NCBI RefSeq assembly: GCF_028610675.1
Contig: NZ_JAQQWS010000005.1
Coordinates: 124,001-188,000 of the forward strand
Length of the DNA stretch: 64,000 bases
Source of the DNA: Alkalihalobacillus pseudalcaliphilus
GTDB taxonomy: Bacteria; Bacillota; Bacilli; Bacillales; Bacillaceae_D
Direction: 5' to 3'
The notes below the pieces were generated by a model. The model ran no database searches. It had not been told where the DNA came from and saw nothing but the letters and a program-made list of their open reading frames with translations. The position numbers and the translations under genes were made by a program. Positions 43,169-52,968 of this stretch are shown one piece after another. How positions within the stretch are numbered: the stretch's first letter is position 1; every line of letters starts with the position of its first letter.

Positions 43169-44644
43169 TTATTTAATGGCTTTAAATTCTTTGATAACAC
43201 GAATGGTTTGAAAGGTCTCATCTTCTGGTCCTTGAACGGGTAAACCTTCTTTTATATTCTCTTCAATATAATCGAGGTTCTCTTGAGTAATAATCTCTCC
43301 TGGGATTAAGATGGGAATACCTGGAGGATAGACCATAATGAACTCAGCAATGATTCTTCCCACTGATTGTGATAGTAAAATGACTTCCGTGGACGCATAA
43401 AAGGCGTCACGAGGGGAAAGTGCTAAGGTTGGAATTCTTGGTACATATACGTTCATTTCATGTTTTGGTTTGCTTGTATCACGTGATTCAAGTGATAGTT
43501 GCGTTAGTGCATCAACAAGTTTTTTCGTTTCGGTCTTCGTATCACCTAACGAAATAATGCAAAGAATATTATATAAATCAGAGAGTTCAACCTCAATGTT
43601 ATATCTTTCCCTTAATAAATTCTCTACTTCAGAACCAGTCATAGAAAGGTCTTTAACAGAGATAATAAGTTTGGTCGGATCGAAATCATAAGTAGCTTTG
43701 TCACCTAATATTTCACGGCCAACACAATAAATACCTGGTATATCATTCAGTTGCTTTCGAGTCTGCTCAGCTAATTGAATGGTATTTGTTAAAAGCTGTT
43801 GACCTTCTGTTGCGAGTCTTCTACGGGCTGTATCTAAAGAGGCTAATAATAAATAGGATGTCGACGTCGTGGTGAGCATACTAATTATTGACTGAACCCT
43901 TTGTGGAGAGACCATGCCTTTTTTTACATTTAAAATAGAGCTTTGAGTCATAGAACCTCCAAGCTTATGGACACTTGTTGCAGCCATGTCAGCTCCTGCT
44001 TGCATCGCCGATAACGGTAATTCATCATGAAAATGAATATGGACTCCATGGGCTTCATCAACTAAAACAGGCACTTCGTATCGATGAGCGATTTCAACAA
44101 TCTTCTGTAGGTTACCAGAAATACCGAAATAAGTTGGATTTATGACTAATAATCCCTTCGCATCTGGATGCGTTTCTAATGCTTTTTCTACGGAGTCGGT
44201 CGTTATTCCGTGGGAAATACCTAGGTTTGGATCAATTTCTGGATGAATAAAGATTGGGTTAGCCCCAGAAAATATGATCGCTGACATAATCGATTTATGA
44301 ACATTGCGTGGAACGATGATTTTATCGCCTGGTGAGCAGACACTCATAATCATCGTCATGATTGCACCACTTGTACCTTGTACAGAAAAGAATGTATAAT
44401 CAGCACCAAAAGCTTCTGCGGCAAGTTCTTGTGCTTCTTTAATAATTCCGTGCGGATGATGAAGATCATCTAAAGGAGCTATATTAATCAAATCTATGGC
44501 TAAAGCATTCTCTCCTATATAATTTCTGAATTCAGGATCCATCCCTGAGCCTTTCTTATGACCAGGAATATGGAACTGTACCGGTTGTTTTTCTGCATGC
44601 TTACGAACCCCATCAAATAATGGAGTAGACATTTGTCCAGACAA
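43169..44644 (-). CDS. speA: Orn/Lys/Arg decarboxylase family (arginine decarboxylase SpeA)
   Basis: A 491-residue fold-I PLP decarboxylase. FHIPGHKKGSG lies at the N-terminus, the PLP lysine is in ATSVHKLGGSMTQSS and the C-terminal domain has IPGEIITQEN. B. subtilis SpeA makes agmatine for polyamine synthesis and is nearby in the same order (pdhD, slp, speA). TTG 44644 is preferred, as GAGGTGG is five bases upstream and the result (LSGQMSTPLFDGVRKH) matches the family length; a GTG at 44662 is the alternative. Substrate (arginine versus lysine) is from family and synteny. Confidence 0.9.
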   Translation of the reverse strand: MSGQMSTPLFDGVRKHAEKQPVQFHIPGHKKGSGMDPEFRNYIGENALAIDLINIAPLDDLHHPHGIIKEAQELAAEAFGADYTFFSVQGTSGAIMTMIMSVCSPGDKIIVPRNVHKSIMSAIIFSGANPIFIHPEIDPNLGISHGITTDSVEKALETHPDAKGLLVINPTYFGISGNLQKIVEIAHRYEVPVLVDEAHGVHIHFHDELPLSAMQAGADMAATSVHKLGGSMTQSSILNVKKGMVSPQRVQSIISMLTTTSTSYLLLASLDTARRRLATEGQQLLTNTIQLAEQTRKQLNDIPGIYCVGREILGDKATYDFDPTKLIISVKDLSMTGSEVENLLRERYNIEVELSDLYNILCIISLGDTKTETKKLVDALTQLSLESRDTSKPKHEMNVYVPRIPTLALSPRDAFYASTEVILLSQSVGRIIAEFIMVYPPGIPILIPGEIITQENLDYIEENIKEGLPVQGPEDETFQTIRVIKEFKAIK

Positions 44645-44870
44645 AGACGCCACCTCATTCACCTATAAATTACCTTAACCTTATAATGGTATAAAACAAA
44701 TAAGAGTATACCAAACGTAGGATAGCTTGCATAGTAAATAAGTGATAAAAATATGTTTTTTTCAGTAATTTTATTTAGATGGAATTCTATATCATTATTG
44801 TTTAGAGAAAAAGTTTGCATAAAAAGGCGGGACGTGTTACATATTGTAGAGAGTGAAGGAGGTGTAAGTG

Positions 44871-45140
44871 ATGGAAATGAATATGCCAATTTCTCTTGAT
44901 TGGACAACCGATGAAGTAGTCGATGTTGTAGCATTTTATGAAGCCGTTGAACAAGTATATGGAAACGGGATCGAGCGTCATTTATTTCTTAAGAAGTATC
45001 AGCGCTTTAAGGAAATTGTGCCTTCCAAAAGTGAGGAAAAGCAACTTTGTGCTCAATTTGATCAACAAGTGAATGTTTCCAGTTATTTAGCTGTAAAGGA
45101 AGCAAAGAAATTAGAAGATGGAGAAATCGTAAAATTATAA
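44871..45140 (+). CDS. yktA: UPF0223 family protein YktA
   Basis: An 89-residue cytoplasmic protein with the UPF0223 pattern: ISLDWTTDEVVDVVAFYEAVE then FLKKYQRFKEIVPSKSEEKQ. The family has no assigned role. GGAGGTG lies seven bases before ATG 44871. Position after speA matches B. subtilis. Confidence 0.92.
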   Translation: MEMNMPISLDWTTDEVVDVVAFYEAVEQVYGNGIERHLFLKKYQRFKEIVPSKSEEKQLCAQFDQQVNVSSYLAVKEAKKLEDGEIVKL

Positions 45141-45160
45141 AAAAGGGAGAGCTACGTGTA

Positions 45161-45697
45161 TTGGGGAAATATAGTTACTTGATTGCATTAGTGATAACGG
45201 TTTTGCTGTTAGCGGGTTGTGGTGGTAATGATGAGGAAGCTTTATCCATTTATATGTTCGGAGATGTTCCTCGCGACCAAGAAGATTCCATTCGAGCTTT
45301 AATCGAAGACGAACTAGGTAAATTAGGTGAAGAACTCCATATATCGATTGAGTCAGCTCAGCATGAACGTATTTTAGTCATATTGGCTGCAAATGAGGGA
45401 GATGTATATTTTATTAATGAACAGCAGGCGCAAGTATTTTTTGATCCAGTTGGTTTAACACCGTTAGATGATCGATTTGAAGCGGCCAATATAGAAGGAA
45501 GTGAAGCATATACGGTGGTAAATGAGGCAACGGGTGATGAAGAATTATTAGCTTTGCCAATTAATGAAGATACTTATTTTATTGATGAGCTACAAATCAA
45601 CTTAGCGAATGATATGGTTGCGTTTGTTGATAAACGCTCTGAACAGATTGAATTAAGTAAAGATATATTAAAGGTTCTATATGAAGGTCGTCCATAA
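45161..45697 (+). CDS. Acidic lipoprotein of unknown function
   Basis: A 178-residue lipoprotein. Signal ends VLLLAGCGGND, with Cys at about residue 20. The mature domain, LSIYMFGDVPRDQEDSIRAL, then GDVYFINEQQAQVFFDPVGL and LPINEDTYFIDELQINLAND, is compatible with a small solute-binding-like fold, but I do not recognise a family. It resembles the exported domain of the protein at 2871-3491. Start TTG 45161 follows AAAAGGGAGAGC; no ATG fits the signal peptide. Confidence 0.7.
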   Translation: MGKYSYLIALVITVLLLAGCGGNDEEALSIYMFGDVPRDQEDSIRALIEDELGKLGEELHISIESAQHERILVILAANEGDVYFINEQQAQVFFDPVGLTPLDDRFEAANIEGSEAYTVVNEATGDEELLALPINEDTYFIDELQINLANDMVAFVDKRSEQIELSKDILKVLYEGRP

Positions 45698-45731
45698 GCA
45701 GATTACCGATAGCTCTTTAGCTCTACATAGT

Positions 45732-45775
45732 AAAGCCAGTATTTATTTACGATTAGGTAATAAATACTGGCTTTA
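45732..45775. terminator. Bidirectional terminator, lipoprotein/YktB
   Basis: AAAGCCAGTATTTA and TAAATACTGGCTTTA form a 14-base-pair stem between convergent genes. Confidence 0.85.
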
Positions 45776-45786
45776 TTCACATGAAA

Positions 45787-46434
45787 TTATTTAACGGACT
45801 CAAAAGGTGCTTTCTTGGCCACCGTATAAAGTGGTAGCACGGTTTTATATGCTTCTTCAATCTTTTTAATTAGTAATGCACCGTCTTTGAGTAGGGGATC
45901 ATCACGCTCTATTCTGAGGCCACATAATAGCTCTGCCTTTTTGACGTCCTTTAAACGTGTAAACATCGATTCTAAATCTGACTTGCTTAGTTCGTTATGT
46001 TTTTTCACATCAGGCTTCATATGATCGATGGACCAAACATAGTCATTGGGAATTTCTTTTTTCCATTTGTTGACGTTTTTTAATAATTGTTCGGCAAAGC
46101 TTCTCTTAATGGGACATTCATAGATGACGGCAAACCAAACAAACAAGTGACTTTCAAATAGACCAACTTGAAAGTGAGGCAGCATTTTATAACCTCTTTT
46201 ATTAGTAGCAAAAGCTACCCATGTATCGTTAGGAGGGTTAACTGTTCTTCTCGCATGCTGAGCAACGTGTGTAAACATCTCGTCACCAGTTAAGGCGGAT
46301 AGAGTCGGCTCTATCTCAGAAGCGATTGCTTCAAATTTTGGTCTAATAGTAGAAATAATTCCTTCCATCCGTGCATCAAGGCCCGCAATGTTAAATACAT
46401 CAAAATCTTCATCTGTAAAACCATGAAACTTCAT
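45787..46434 (-). CDS. yktB: DUF1054 protein YktB (UPF0637)
   Basis: A 215-residue cytoplasmic protein with the UPF0637 start MKFHGFTDEDFDVFNI and central FQVGLFESHLFVWFAVIYECP. The family fold is known from a structure but activity is not. ATG 46434 has AGAGGAGTG upstream; a longer frame to 46473 has no such site. The B. subtilis neighbour order yktA-yktB-ykzI-suhB is kept. Confidence 0.92.
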   Translation of the reverse strand: MKFHGFTDEDFDVFNIAGLDARMEGIISTIRPKFEAIASEIEPTLSALTGDEMFTHVAQHARRTVNPPNDTWVAFATNKRGYKMLPHFQVGLFESHLFVWFAVIYECPIKRSFAEQLLKNVNKWKKEIPNDYVWSIDHMKPDVKKHNELSKSDLESMFTRLKDVKKAELLCGLRIERDDPLLKDGALLIKKIEEAYKTVLPLYTVAKKAPFESVK

Positions 46435-46610
46435 CCAAACACTCCTCTTTCTTTTATATTGTAATTTTACCATAAAATCTGTTTTTACTCAGAAAGCATG
46501 CATTAAAAAATTGGTCATTTATTGTGCACCTTTTAGTGAACTCTTTAATAAAATGTACTAATTTAAAAGGAATTTAGGTTCATACAAATCCTAGGTGAGA
46601 GGTGTTACAG

Positions 46611-46796
46611 GTGGAGCATATTGTGGGATTAATTGAGCCTTCTAAAAAGAGGGAACAGGTAATAGTTTTAAAGATGGAAATTGATTATGAACTTATGTCA
46701 TTGTATGAAGCAATTACAAACCTAGACGACGCCACTAAGCTAGAATGTATAAGAAAATTAAAGCGATTGCAAAAGGAACTCAAAAGATATCAATAA
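46611..46796 (+). CDS. Small hypothetical protein (YkzI-like)
   Basis: A 61-residue charged protein (VEHIVGLIEPSKKREQVIVL ... ending KELKRYQ), predicted helical. GTG 46611 follows GAGAGGTG by six bases; an earlier GTG at 46602 lies inside that ribosome site. Size and position between yktB and suhB fit B. subtilis ykzI. Function unknown. Confidence 0.75.
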   Translation: MEHIVGLIEPSKKREQVIVLKMEIDYELMSLYEAITNLDDATKLECIRKLKRLQKELKRYQ

Positions 46797-46819
46797 CTAG
46801 TAAAAAAGAACGATGTGAT

Positions 46820-46856
46820 TAAAAGACCTCCGCAAACAGCGTTAGTCTTTTTTTGG
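46820..46856 (+). terminator. Terminator after the YkzI-like gene
   Basis: AAAAGAC and GTCTTTTTTT flank a 17-base interval with a minor internal stem. Confidence 0.65.
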
Positions 46857-47049
46857 TGTGGATGTGAAAGTTGTGTGTTTATATCTTACATAGCAGAAGG
46901 AAACATGGATATTTTCACATTATTTATTCTGAATAAACTAAAGTTTATATATTTTCTGATAGATTTTCTAACAAGTTTCAACTAAAATGAATACAATACG
47001 ATTATTTTAGTAGAGTACAGTACATGATAGACGGGAGGAAAAGAGGAAA

Positions 47050-48432
47050 ATGGATACAATTAAATCAATCGTAGATGCCATTAATTCAGTAGTATGGGGA
47101 CCTATCACCTTATTATTAATTGTAGGTACGGGTGTATTCTTAACTATTCGTCTTGGTTTCTTACAAGTGCGTGATTTACCTTACGCCCTTAAATTAACTT
47201 TCTCTAGGAGTAAAAAGAAAGATAAGTCGGAGAAGGGAGATATCTCACACTTCCAATCCTTAATGACAGCGATGGCGGCTACACTCGGTATTGGTAATAT
47301 GACGGGGGTAGCATCAGCGATTCTCCTTGGTGGAGTAGGGGCTTTAGTTTGGATGTGGCTCGCAGCATTTTTTGGGATGGCTACAAAATACGGAGAAGCT
47401 ATCCTGGCTGTAAAATATCGTACAGTCAACCATAAAGGTGAAATCTCTGGTGGACCGATGTACTACATAGAAAAAGGCTTAGGTTGGAAATGGTTAGCCT
47501 TCTTATTTGCTTTATTTGGCTGTTTAGCATCCTTTGGGATTGGGAATATGACACAATCAAACACCGTTGCAAGGTCTCTTGAAGGGACGTTTAATATTAA
47601 CCCGTGGATTACTGGTTTTATTTTAATGGTGTTAACGGCTTTAGTATTATTAGGTGGAATCAAAGGAATTGGACGAGTTTCAGCAGTATTTGTTCCGTTT
47701 ATGGCTTTATTTTATATGGCCGGTGGTCTTATTATTATCGTTCTTAATATCACGGAGGTACCTGCTGCATTTGGTGTAATCTTTGAAGCTGCCTTTAATC
47801 CAGAAGCTGTTGGAGGTGGAGCGATTGGTGCCGCGATTCGTTACGGTATTGCTAGAGGTGTATTCTCCAATGAAGCTGGTTTAGGATCTGCCCCGATTGC
47901 GGCGGCGGCTGCCAAAACTGATTATCCAGGTCGACAAGCCCTCGTTTCGATGACAGGAACTTTTCTTGATACGATGATTGTTTGTACGATTACAGGTCTT
48001 GTCATTGTCATGAGTGGATTACATTTAGAGTTTTTAGGTGATGGAAATGCAGCACCTAATATTACAGGTGGAGCATTTGAATCGTTCTTACCTGGTTATG
48101 GTAACTTAATCGTTGTTTTTGGTATCATCTTCTTTGCTTATTCAACGATTATTGGTTGGTCTTATTACGGTGAGAAGTGTTTTGGTTACATTTTTGGAGA
48201 CAGGAATACGATTTATTACAAAGTAGTCTTCTGTATTATCGTTATGATCGGTGCCGGTCAGTCGGTGCAACTTGTTTGGGATATTGCTGATATTTTCAAT
48301 GGTTTAATGGCTATACCAAACTTAATTGCCCTGTGTCTCCTTTCAGGAGTTATAGTCGCAGAGACAAATAAATTTAAAGAAGTTAGGAAAAAAGAAAAAG
48401 AGGAAGAAAAGAAACAAAAGCTTGCAAGCTAA
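47050..48432 (+). CDS. Alanine/glycine:cation symporter (AGCS family)
   Basis: A 460-residue transporter with about ten membrane segments. Family motifs are visible: SLMTAMAATLGIGNMTGVASAI, GGPMYYIEKGLG and GVFSNEAGLGSAPIAAAAAKT. AGCS proteins import alanine, glycine or glutamine with Na+ or H+. A charged tail rich in Lys/Glu ends the protein. GGGAGG precedes ATG 47050. It is an insertion relative to the B. subtilis ykzI-suhB order, in a unit with its own terminator. Confidence 0.93.
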   Translation: MDTIKSIVDAINSVVWGPITLLLIVGTGVFLTIRLGFLQVRDLPYALKLTFSRSKKKDKSEKGDISHFQSLMTAMAATLGIGNMTGVASAILLGGVGALVWMWLAAFFGMATKYGEAILAVKYRTVNHKGEISGGPMYYIEKGLGWKWLAFLFALFGCLASFGIGNMTQSNTVARSLEGTFNINPWITGFILMVLTALVLLGGIKGIGRVSAVFVPFMALFYMAGGLIIIVLNITEVPAAFGVIFEAAFNPEAVGGGAIGAAIRYGIARGVFSNEAGLGSAPIAAAAAKTDYPGRQALVSMTGTFLDTMIVCTITGLVIVMSGLHLEFLGDGNAAPNITGGAFESFLPGYGNLIVVFGIIFFAYSTIIGWSYYGEKCFGYIFGDRNTIYYKVVFCIIVMIGAGQSVQLVWDIADIFNGLMAIPNLIALCLLSGVIVAETNKFKEVRKKEKEEEKKQKLAS

Positions 48433-48454
48433 TCAGACTTACAACAACCCGATA

Positions 48455-48486
48455 AAAGGATGAGCAACCATACTCATCCTTTTTCT
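48455..48486 (+). terminator. Terminator after the symporter gene
   Basis: AAAGGATGAG and CTCATCCTTT pair around CAACCATA, then TTTC. Confidence 0.85.
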
Positions 48487-48661
48487 AATTGAATGAGAAT
48501 GAAAGAAGGCAATAATCTTACAACTTAAGATTGTTAAATAGGTTTGGATGACACAGGAATCACAGTCATGGCTTTCATTTAAAAAACCGAAATCTTTTCT
48601 TTCTGACAATTAGTGTGTCATAATAAACAATAAATGCTTAAATCAAATTGAGGTGTCTTAC

Positions 48662-49468
48662 ATGTCATTACATTGGAATGAAATTGAGAAGATTGCTAAA
48701 GCTTGGACAATTGAAGCAGGCGAAAATATAAAAAAAGCATTAGAAAATCCGATTGAAGTTAAAGCAAAATCAAACCCAGATGATTTAGTCACACAAGTAG
48801 ATAAGGAAACCGAACAGTTTTTCTATCAAAAAATCAAAGAAACCTTTCCAGGGCATCAATTTTTAGGAGAAGAGGGAGTAGCAGAGGAAGGGAAATTGAA
48901 TTCTTTAGACGGTACGGTATGGATTATTGACCCTATTGATGGAACGATGAATTTTGTGCATCAAAGATATAATTTTGCGATCTCTGTTGGGGTTTACCAT
49001 GAAGGTGTAGGCATGATTGGAATCATTTATGATGTGATGTCCAATGAGATGTTTCATGCAAGAAAAGGGGAAGGTGCTTTTTTAAATGATGATGAACTCT
49101 TGCCAGTTAAAGAACGCCCTTTACATGAGGCAGTGATTGGCGTCAATGGAAGGTGGCTTGTTGAAGAAAGGAATGTGTATCAGAACCCTCTAAGAGCTCT
49201 CGTTCGTGACGTAAGAAGTATTCGTTCTTATGGTTCAGCAGCCATCGAAATGGCTTATGTTGCTGCCGATCGTTTGGATAGTTATATCAGTGTCAAATTG
49301 TCTCCTTGGGACTATGCAGCAGCTCTTGTAATATTAAATGAAGTTGGGTGTGTGGCGTCCTCTTTTTCAGGTGAAACATTGTCACTGTTAGAGTCAGGTA
49401 CAGTTGTTACCGCGAAACCACAATTACATAAAGAAGTGATATCGCTATATCTAGGGGAGGAATTTTAA
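48662..49468 (+). CDS. suhB: Inositol monophosphatase family protein (SuhB/YktC)
   Basis: A 268-residue Mg-dependent phosphatase. Metal-ligand motifs: GEEGVAEEG (Glu), WIIDPIDGTMNFVH and, near the C-terminus, WDYAAALVILNEVG. It hydrolyses inositol monophosphate or related sugar phosphates. GAGGTG lies before ATG 48662. The next gene starts at the base after its stop, so the pair is co-transcribed. Confidence 0.94.
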   Translation: MSLHWNEIEKIAKAWTIEAGENIKKALENPIEVKAKSNPDDLVTQVDKETEQFFYQKIKETFPGHQFLGEEGVAEEGKLNSLDGTVWIIDPIDGTMNFVHQRYNFAISVGVYHEGVGMIGIIYDVMSNEMFHARKGEGAFLNDDELLPVKERPLHEAVIGVNGRWLVEERNVYQNPLRALVRDVRSIRSYGSAAIEMAYVAADRLDSYISVKLSPWDYAAALVILNEVGCVASSFSGETLSLLESGTVVTAKPQLHKEVISLYLGEEF

Positions 49469-50353
49469 ATGCAAAAAGTTGGTTACATAGGTCTTGGAAC
49501 GATGGGATTTCCTATGGTTCAGCATTTAATAAAAAATGGATTTGACGTATATGTCTTGGATGGTAGAGGAAAGTATGAGGAAGCGGTCAAACTCGGAGCA
49601 AAGACTCTATCTTCCCCAAAAGAAATAGCTGAAAAAGCAGATATTGTGATGACTTGTTTACCTCTTCCTCAAACATTAACAGCGGTTTATGAGGGAGAGA
49701 ATGGATTACTGGCAGGTGGTAAAAAAGGAACCGTTTTTATTGACCATTCAACAGCTGACAGAAATACCGTGCAAAACTTATCGGGATTAGCGAAACAGCA
49801 AGGTTCAGAATTTATTGATGCTCCGGTAAGTGGAGGACCAATGGGGGCAATCGCAGGTAATTTAACGATTATGTGTGGTGGTTCTGAAAATACATTTTCC
49901 AAAGCAAAAGCGGTCATGGAATGTTATGGTGAATATATTGTATTAGTTGGTGAAGTGGGCAGCGGAACAGTCGTGAAATTGCTTAATAATATGTTGATAG
50001 GGGTCCATCAAGCAGCATTGGCAGAATGTTATATTATGGCGGAGAAAAGTGGCGTTGACCCAAGTGTTGCCTATGACTTAATTAAACGAAGTTCTGGGTT
50101 CTCAAAAAGTATGGACTGGTCGGTTGATGCCATACTCGATCGTAAATTCGAAGCAAGATTTTCTTTGAATTTATTACATAAAGATATTGGGTTAGCTTTA
50201 GATTTAGCTAATGAAATCAATATGCCTCTAGATATGGTTAAGCTAGGTGAGCAAAAAGTAGCAGAAGCCAAAGAAAAATATGGGCATGAAGACATTTGTG
50301 CAGTTGTCAAACCATTAGAAGAAAAGACAAATATATCCCTCCAAAGAAAATAA
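49469..50353 (+). CDS. NAD(P)-dependent beta-hydroxyacid dehydrogenase (YkwC-like)
   Basis: A 294-residue enzyme of the 3-hydroxyisobutyrate/tartronate-semialdehyde/6PGDH family. GYIGLGTMGFPMVQHL is the NAD-binding motif, FIDAPVSGGPMGAIAGNLTIM the substrate signature and GSGTVVKLLNNMLIG holds the catalytic lysine. Specificity cannot be told; YkwC in B. subtilis is a candidate. It directly abuts suhB. No terminator is seen until a repeat copy has passed (50631). Confidence 0.92.
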   Translation: MQKVGYIGLGTMGFPMVQHLIKNGFDVYVLDGRGKYEEAVKLGAKTLSSPKEIAEKADIVMTCLPLPQTLTAVYEGENGLLAGGKKGTVFIDHSTADRNTVQNLSGLAKQQGSEFIDAPVSGGPMGAIAGNLTIMCGGSENTFSKAKAVMECYGEYIVLVGEVGSGTVVKLLNNMLIGVHQAALAECYIMAEKSGVDPSVAYDLIKRSSGFSKSMDWSVDAILDRKFEARFSLNLLHKDIGLALDLANEINMPLDMVKLGEQKVAEAKEKYGHEDICAVVKPLEEKTNISLQRK

Positions 50354-50381
50354 AATACTAATAGCCAAGCCCAAGTCACGT

Positions 50382-50634
50382 CGGCACAAACTATTGCCCA
50401 TTCGTAACTTTCATACAAAACCCACATGGCGAAGCCCGATTCACTTCGCCACCAACAAAGATGAAAGTAGTGGCGACTGTTCAACTGTTGGCACGTTTAC
50501 AACTCGATCACCATCAGCAGTCGGCCTGAACAAAAACAGGGAGCACTGTCCTGCTAAGGTCATTTATCGCAAGATGGATGACGAGCTAACTTCACGGCAC
50601 AAACTATTGCCCATAAGTATCTTTCATACAAAAA
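50382..50634 (+). repeat. Dispersed repeat family A, most complete copy
   Basis: The stretch GGCACAAACTATTGCCCAT with following CTTTCATACAAAA occurs at 50383-50418 and again at 50596-50631, giving a 213-base period: a tail plus one full unit. Inside: TGGCGAAG/CTTCGCCA (50427-50451) as a hairpin, CTTCGCCA also able to pair with AGTGGCGA at 50468, then GGGAGCA and a second hairpin, GGTCATTTATCGCAA with GATGGATGACG. It fills the 373-base gap between the YkwC-like gene and ylaF apart from the terminator. Confidence 0.88.
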
Positions 50635-50673
50635 GACTACCGTTAGCCATCCGCTAATTAGGTAGTCTTTTAT
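50631..50673. terminator. Bidirectional terminator between YkwC-like gene and ylaF
   Basis: AAAAGACTACC and GGTAGTCTTTT form an 11-base-pair stem directly at the end of the repeat. Confidence 0.85.
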
Positions 50674-50727
50674 CGTTTCGTTTGATTAGAGTTCATATAT
50701 AACAATGAGTATAAAAATAATAGTAGG

Positions 50728-50913
50728 TTAAATCTCGCTTGATTCCCGTGCTCGTTTTTTTAACGTAAAGCCAAGGCCCATGGCAACGATAATGCCAATA
50801 AATGCGAAGCAAGCAATTAATACACTACGTTCAGCAATCGCTACACCAATAATCATAATACAAAAAACGGTTATGGAAGCCAACAATAAAAATAATAGGT
50901 TTTCCTTCTTCAC
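50728..50913 (-). CDS. ylaF: Small membrane protein YlaF (DUF5325)
   Basis: A 61-residue protein with two membrane segments (LLFLLLASITVFCIMIIGVAI and ACFAFIGIIVAMGLGFTL) and a charged tail. Matches YlaF by size and divergent position upstream of typA. Function is unknown. ATG 50913 has AGGGGG upstream. Confidence 0.88.
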   Translation of the reverse strand: MKKENLLFLLLASITVFCIMIIGVAIAERSVLIACFAFIGIIVAMGLGFTLKKRARESSEI

Positions 50914-51088
50914 ATTAATTACCCCCTATTTCCGTGAACATGATCTAGTGTACCCTGTATTTCGCAAAAGAAAAAGGCTAATGTTGTGACAAAAAAATTA
51001 ACCTTTTTAATTATAAAGGCAGATTACCTATTTTCAGTTTGTTTGTGATATACTTATACAGTTAAAGTTGAACTAAGGAGAGAATTGA

Positions 51089-52930
51089 ATGACAGAATAT
51101 CGTAACGATATCAAAAATATTGCGATTATTGCCCACGTTGACCACGGAAAAACGACTTTAGTAGATGAACTACTTAAACAGTCTGGAACATTTCGTGTCA
51201 ATGAACAAGTAGAAGAAAGAGCGATGGATTCTAACGCGATTGAAAAAGAGCGCGGAATTACAATCCTAGCCAAAAATACAGCGATTAACTATGGAGATAC
51301 ACGTATCAACATTTTAGATACACCAGGCCACGCAGATTTTGGTGGTGAGGTTGAACGTATTATGAAAATGGTTGACGGTGTTTTATTAGTAGTAGATGCC
51401 TATGAAGGCTGTATGCCACAAACACGTTTTGTATTAAAGAAAGCATTAGAACAAAAATTAACACCAATCGTTGTTGTCAATAAAATTGACCGAGATTTTG
51501 CTAGACCGACAGAAGTTGTTGATGAAGTTATCGACTTATTTATTGATCTTGGTGCAGACGAAGACCAATTAGACTTCCCAGTTGTGTATGCTTCAGCGAT
51601 TAACGGAACAGCAAGCTTAAATCCAGAGCAACAAGATGAGAATATGAACTCACTATTTAATACGATTGTTGAGACAATCCCATCACCTGTTGATAACAGT
51701 TCTGAACCATTACAATTCCAAGTAACAATGCTTGATTATAATGATTATTTAGGTCGTATTGGAATTGGCCGTGTATTCCGCGGGACGATTGAAGTTGGCC
51801 ACCAAGTAGCCTTAATGAAATTAGATGGTTCTGTGAAGCAGTTCCGTGTAACAAAAATGTTTGGTTTCTTAGGGTTAAAGCGTATTGAAATTACTTCGGC
51901 TAAAGCCGGGGATTTAATTGCTGTATCTGGTATGGAAGAAATTAACGTTGGTGAAACAGTTTGTCCGGTAGATCACCAAGATGCTCTACCTGTTTTACGT
52001 ATTGATGAACCAACATTACAAATGACGTTCTTAGTTAATAATAGTCCATTTGCAGGTCGTGAAGGGAAATGGGTAACAAGCAGAAAGTTAGAAGAGCGAT
52101 TAATGGCTGAGCTTGAGACGGATGTAAGCTTACGTGTAGAACAAACTGAATCACCAGATGTCTGGATTGTCTCAGGGCGTGGAGAATTACACTTGTCCAT
52201 TTTAATTGAAAATATGCGTCGTGAAGGTTTTGAATTACAAGTATCAAAACCAGAAGTTATTATTCGTGAAATTGATGGAGTACGCTCTGAGCCTGTTGAG
52301 CGTGTGCAAATTGATGTACCTGAAGAATATACAGGTTCAGTGATGGAATCATTAGGTGAGCGTAAAGGTGAAATGGTCAATATGACAAACAACGGTAATG
52401 GCCAAGTTCGCTTAGAATTTATGGTGCCTGCTCGAGGATTAATTGGTTATACAACTGAATTCCTTACCCAAACGCGTGGTTATGGAATTATTAATCATTC
52501 ATTTGATAGTTATCAACCAATGACAGCTGGACAAGTTGGCGGACGCCGTCAAGGAGTGCTTGTTTCTATGGAAACAGGTAAAGCCAGTCAATATGGTATT
52601 ATGCAAGTTGAAGACCGTGGTACAATCTTTATTGATCCAGGTACCGAGATTTATGAAGGTATGATTGTAGGAGAGCATACAAGAGAAAACGATTTAACGG
52701 TAAATGTAACGAAAATGAAAGCACAAACGAATGTGCGTTCAGCGACAAAAGACCAAACCGTTACGATGAAAAAACCTAGAATTATGTCTCTTGAAGAAGC
52801 GCTTGAGTATTTAAATGATGATGAGTATTGTGAATTAACACCTGAATCGATTCGATTACGTAAAAAGATTTTAAATAAATCAGAGCGTGAGCGAGTAGAA
52901 AAGCGTAAAAAACTTTCTCAACAGTCTTAA
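51089..52930 (+). CDS. typA: Ribosome-associated translational GTPase TypA/BipA
   Basis: A 613-residue GTPase. G1 AHVDHGKTTL, G3 LDTPGHADFGG and G4 NKID are in order, then EF-G-like domains and the TypA-specific C-terminal domain. BipA acts in 50S biogenesis and stress adaptation. AAGGAG precedes ATG 51089. ylaH follows 38 bases later, as in B. subtilis. Confidence 0.97.
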   Translation: MTEYRNDIKNIAIIAHVDHGKTTLVDELLKQSGTFRVNEQVEERAMDSNAIEKERGITILAKNTAINYGDTRINILDTPGHADFGGEVERIMKMVDGVLLVVDAYEGCMPQTRFVLKKALEQKLTPIVVVNKIDRDFARPTEVVDEVIDLFIDLGADEDQLDFPVVYASAINGTASLNPEQQDENMNSLFNTIVETIPSPVDNSSEPLQFQVTMLDYNDYLGRIGIGRVFRGTIEVGHQVALMKLDGSVKQFRVTKMFGFLGLKRIEITSAKAGDLIAVSGMEEINVGETVCPVDHQDALPVLRIDEPTLQMTFLVNNSPFAGREGKWVTSRKLEERLMAELETDVSLRVEQTESPDVWIVSGRGELHLSILIENMRREGFELQVSKPEVIIREIDGVRSEPVERVQIDVPEEYTGSVMESLGERKGEMVNMTNNGNGQVRLEFMVPARGLIGYTTEFLTQTRGYGIINHSFDSYQPMTAGQVGGRRQGVLVSMETGKASQYGIMQVEDRGTIFIDPGTEIYEGMIVGEHTRENDLTVNVTKMKAQTNVRSATKDQTVTMKKPRIMSLEEALEYLNDDEYCELTPESIRLRKKILNKSERERVEKRKKLSQQS

Positions 52931-52968
52931 CCTAACTGTAGGTTATATGTAGAAAGGGTGTAGGACGT

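Noticed and set aside
50394..50657. 87-codon frame in the repeat at 50.4 kb
   Set aside because: It lies wholly in repeat family A and is not kept open in the other copies; treated as chance.
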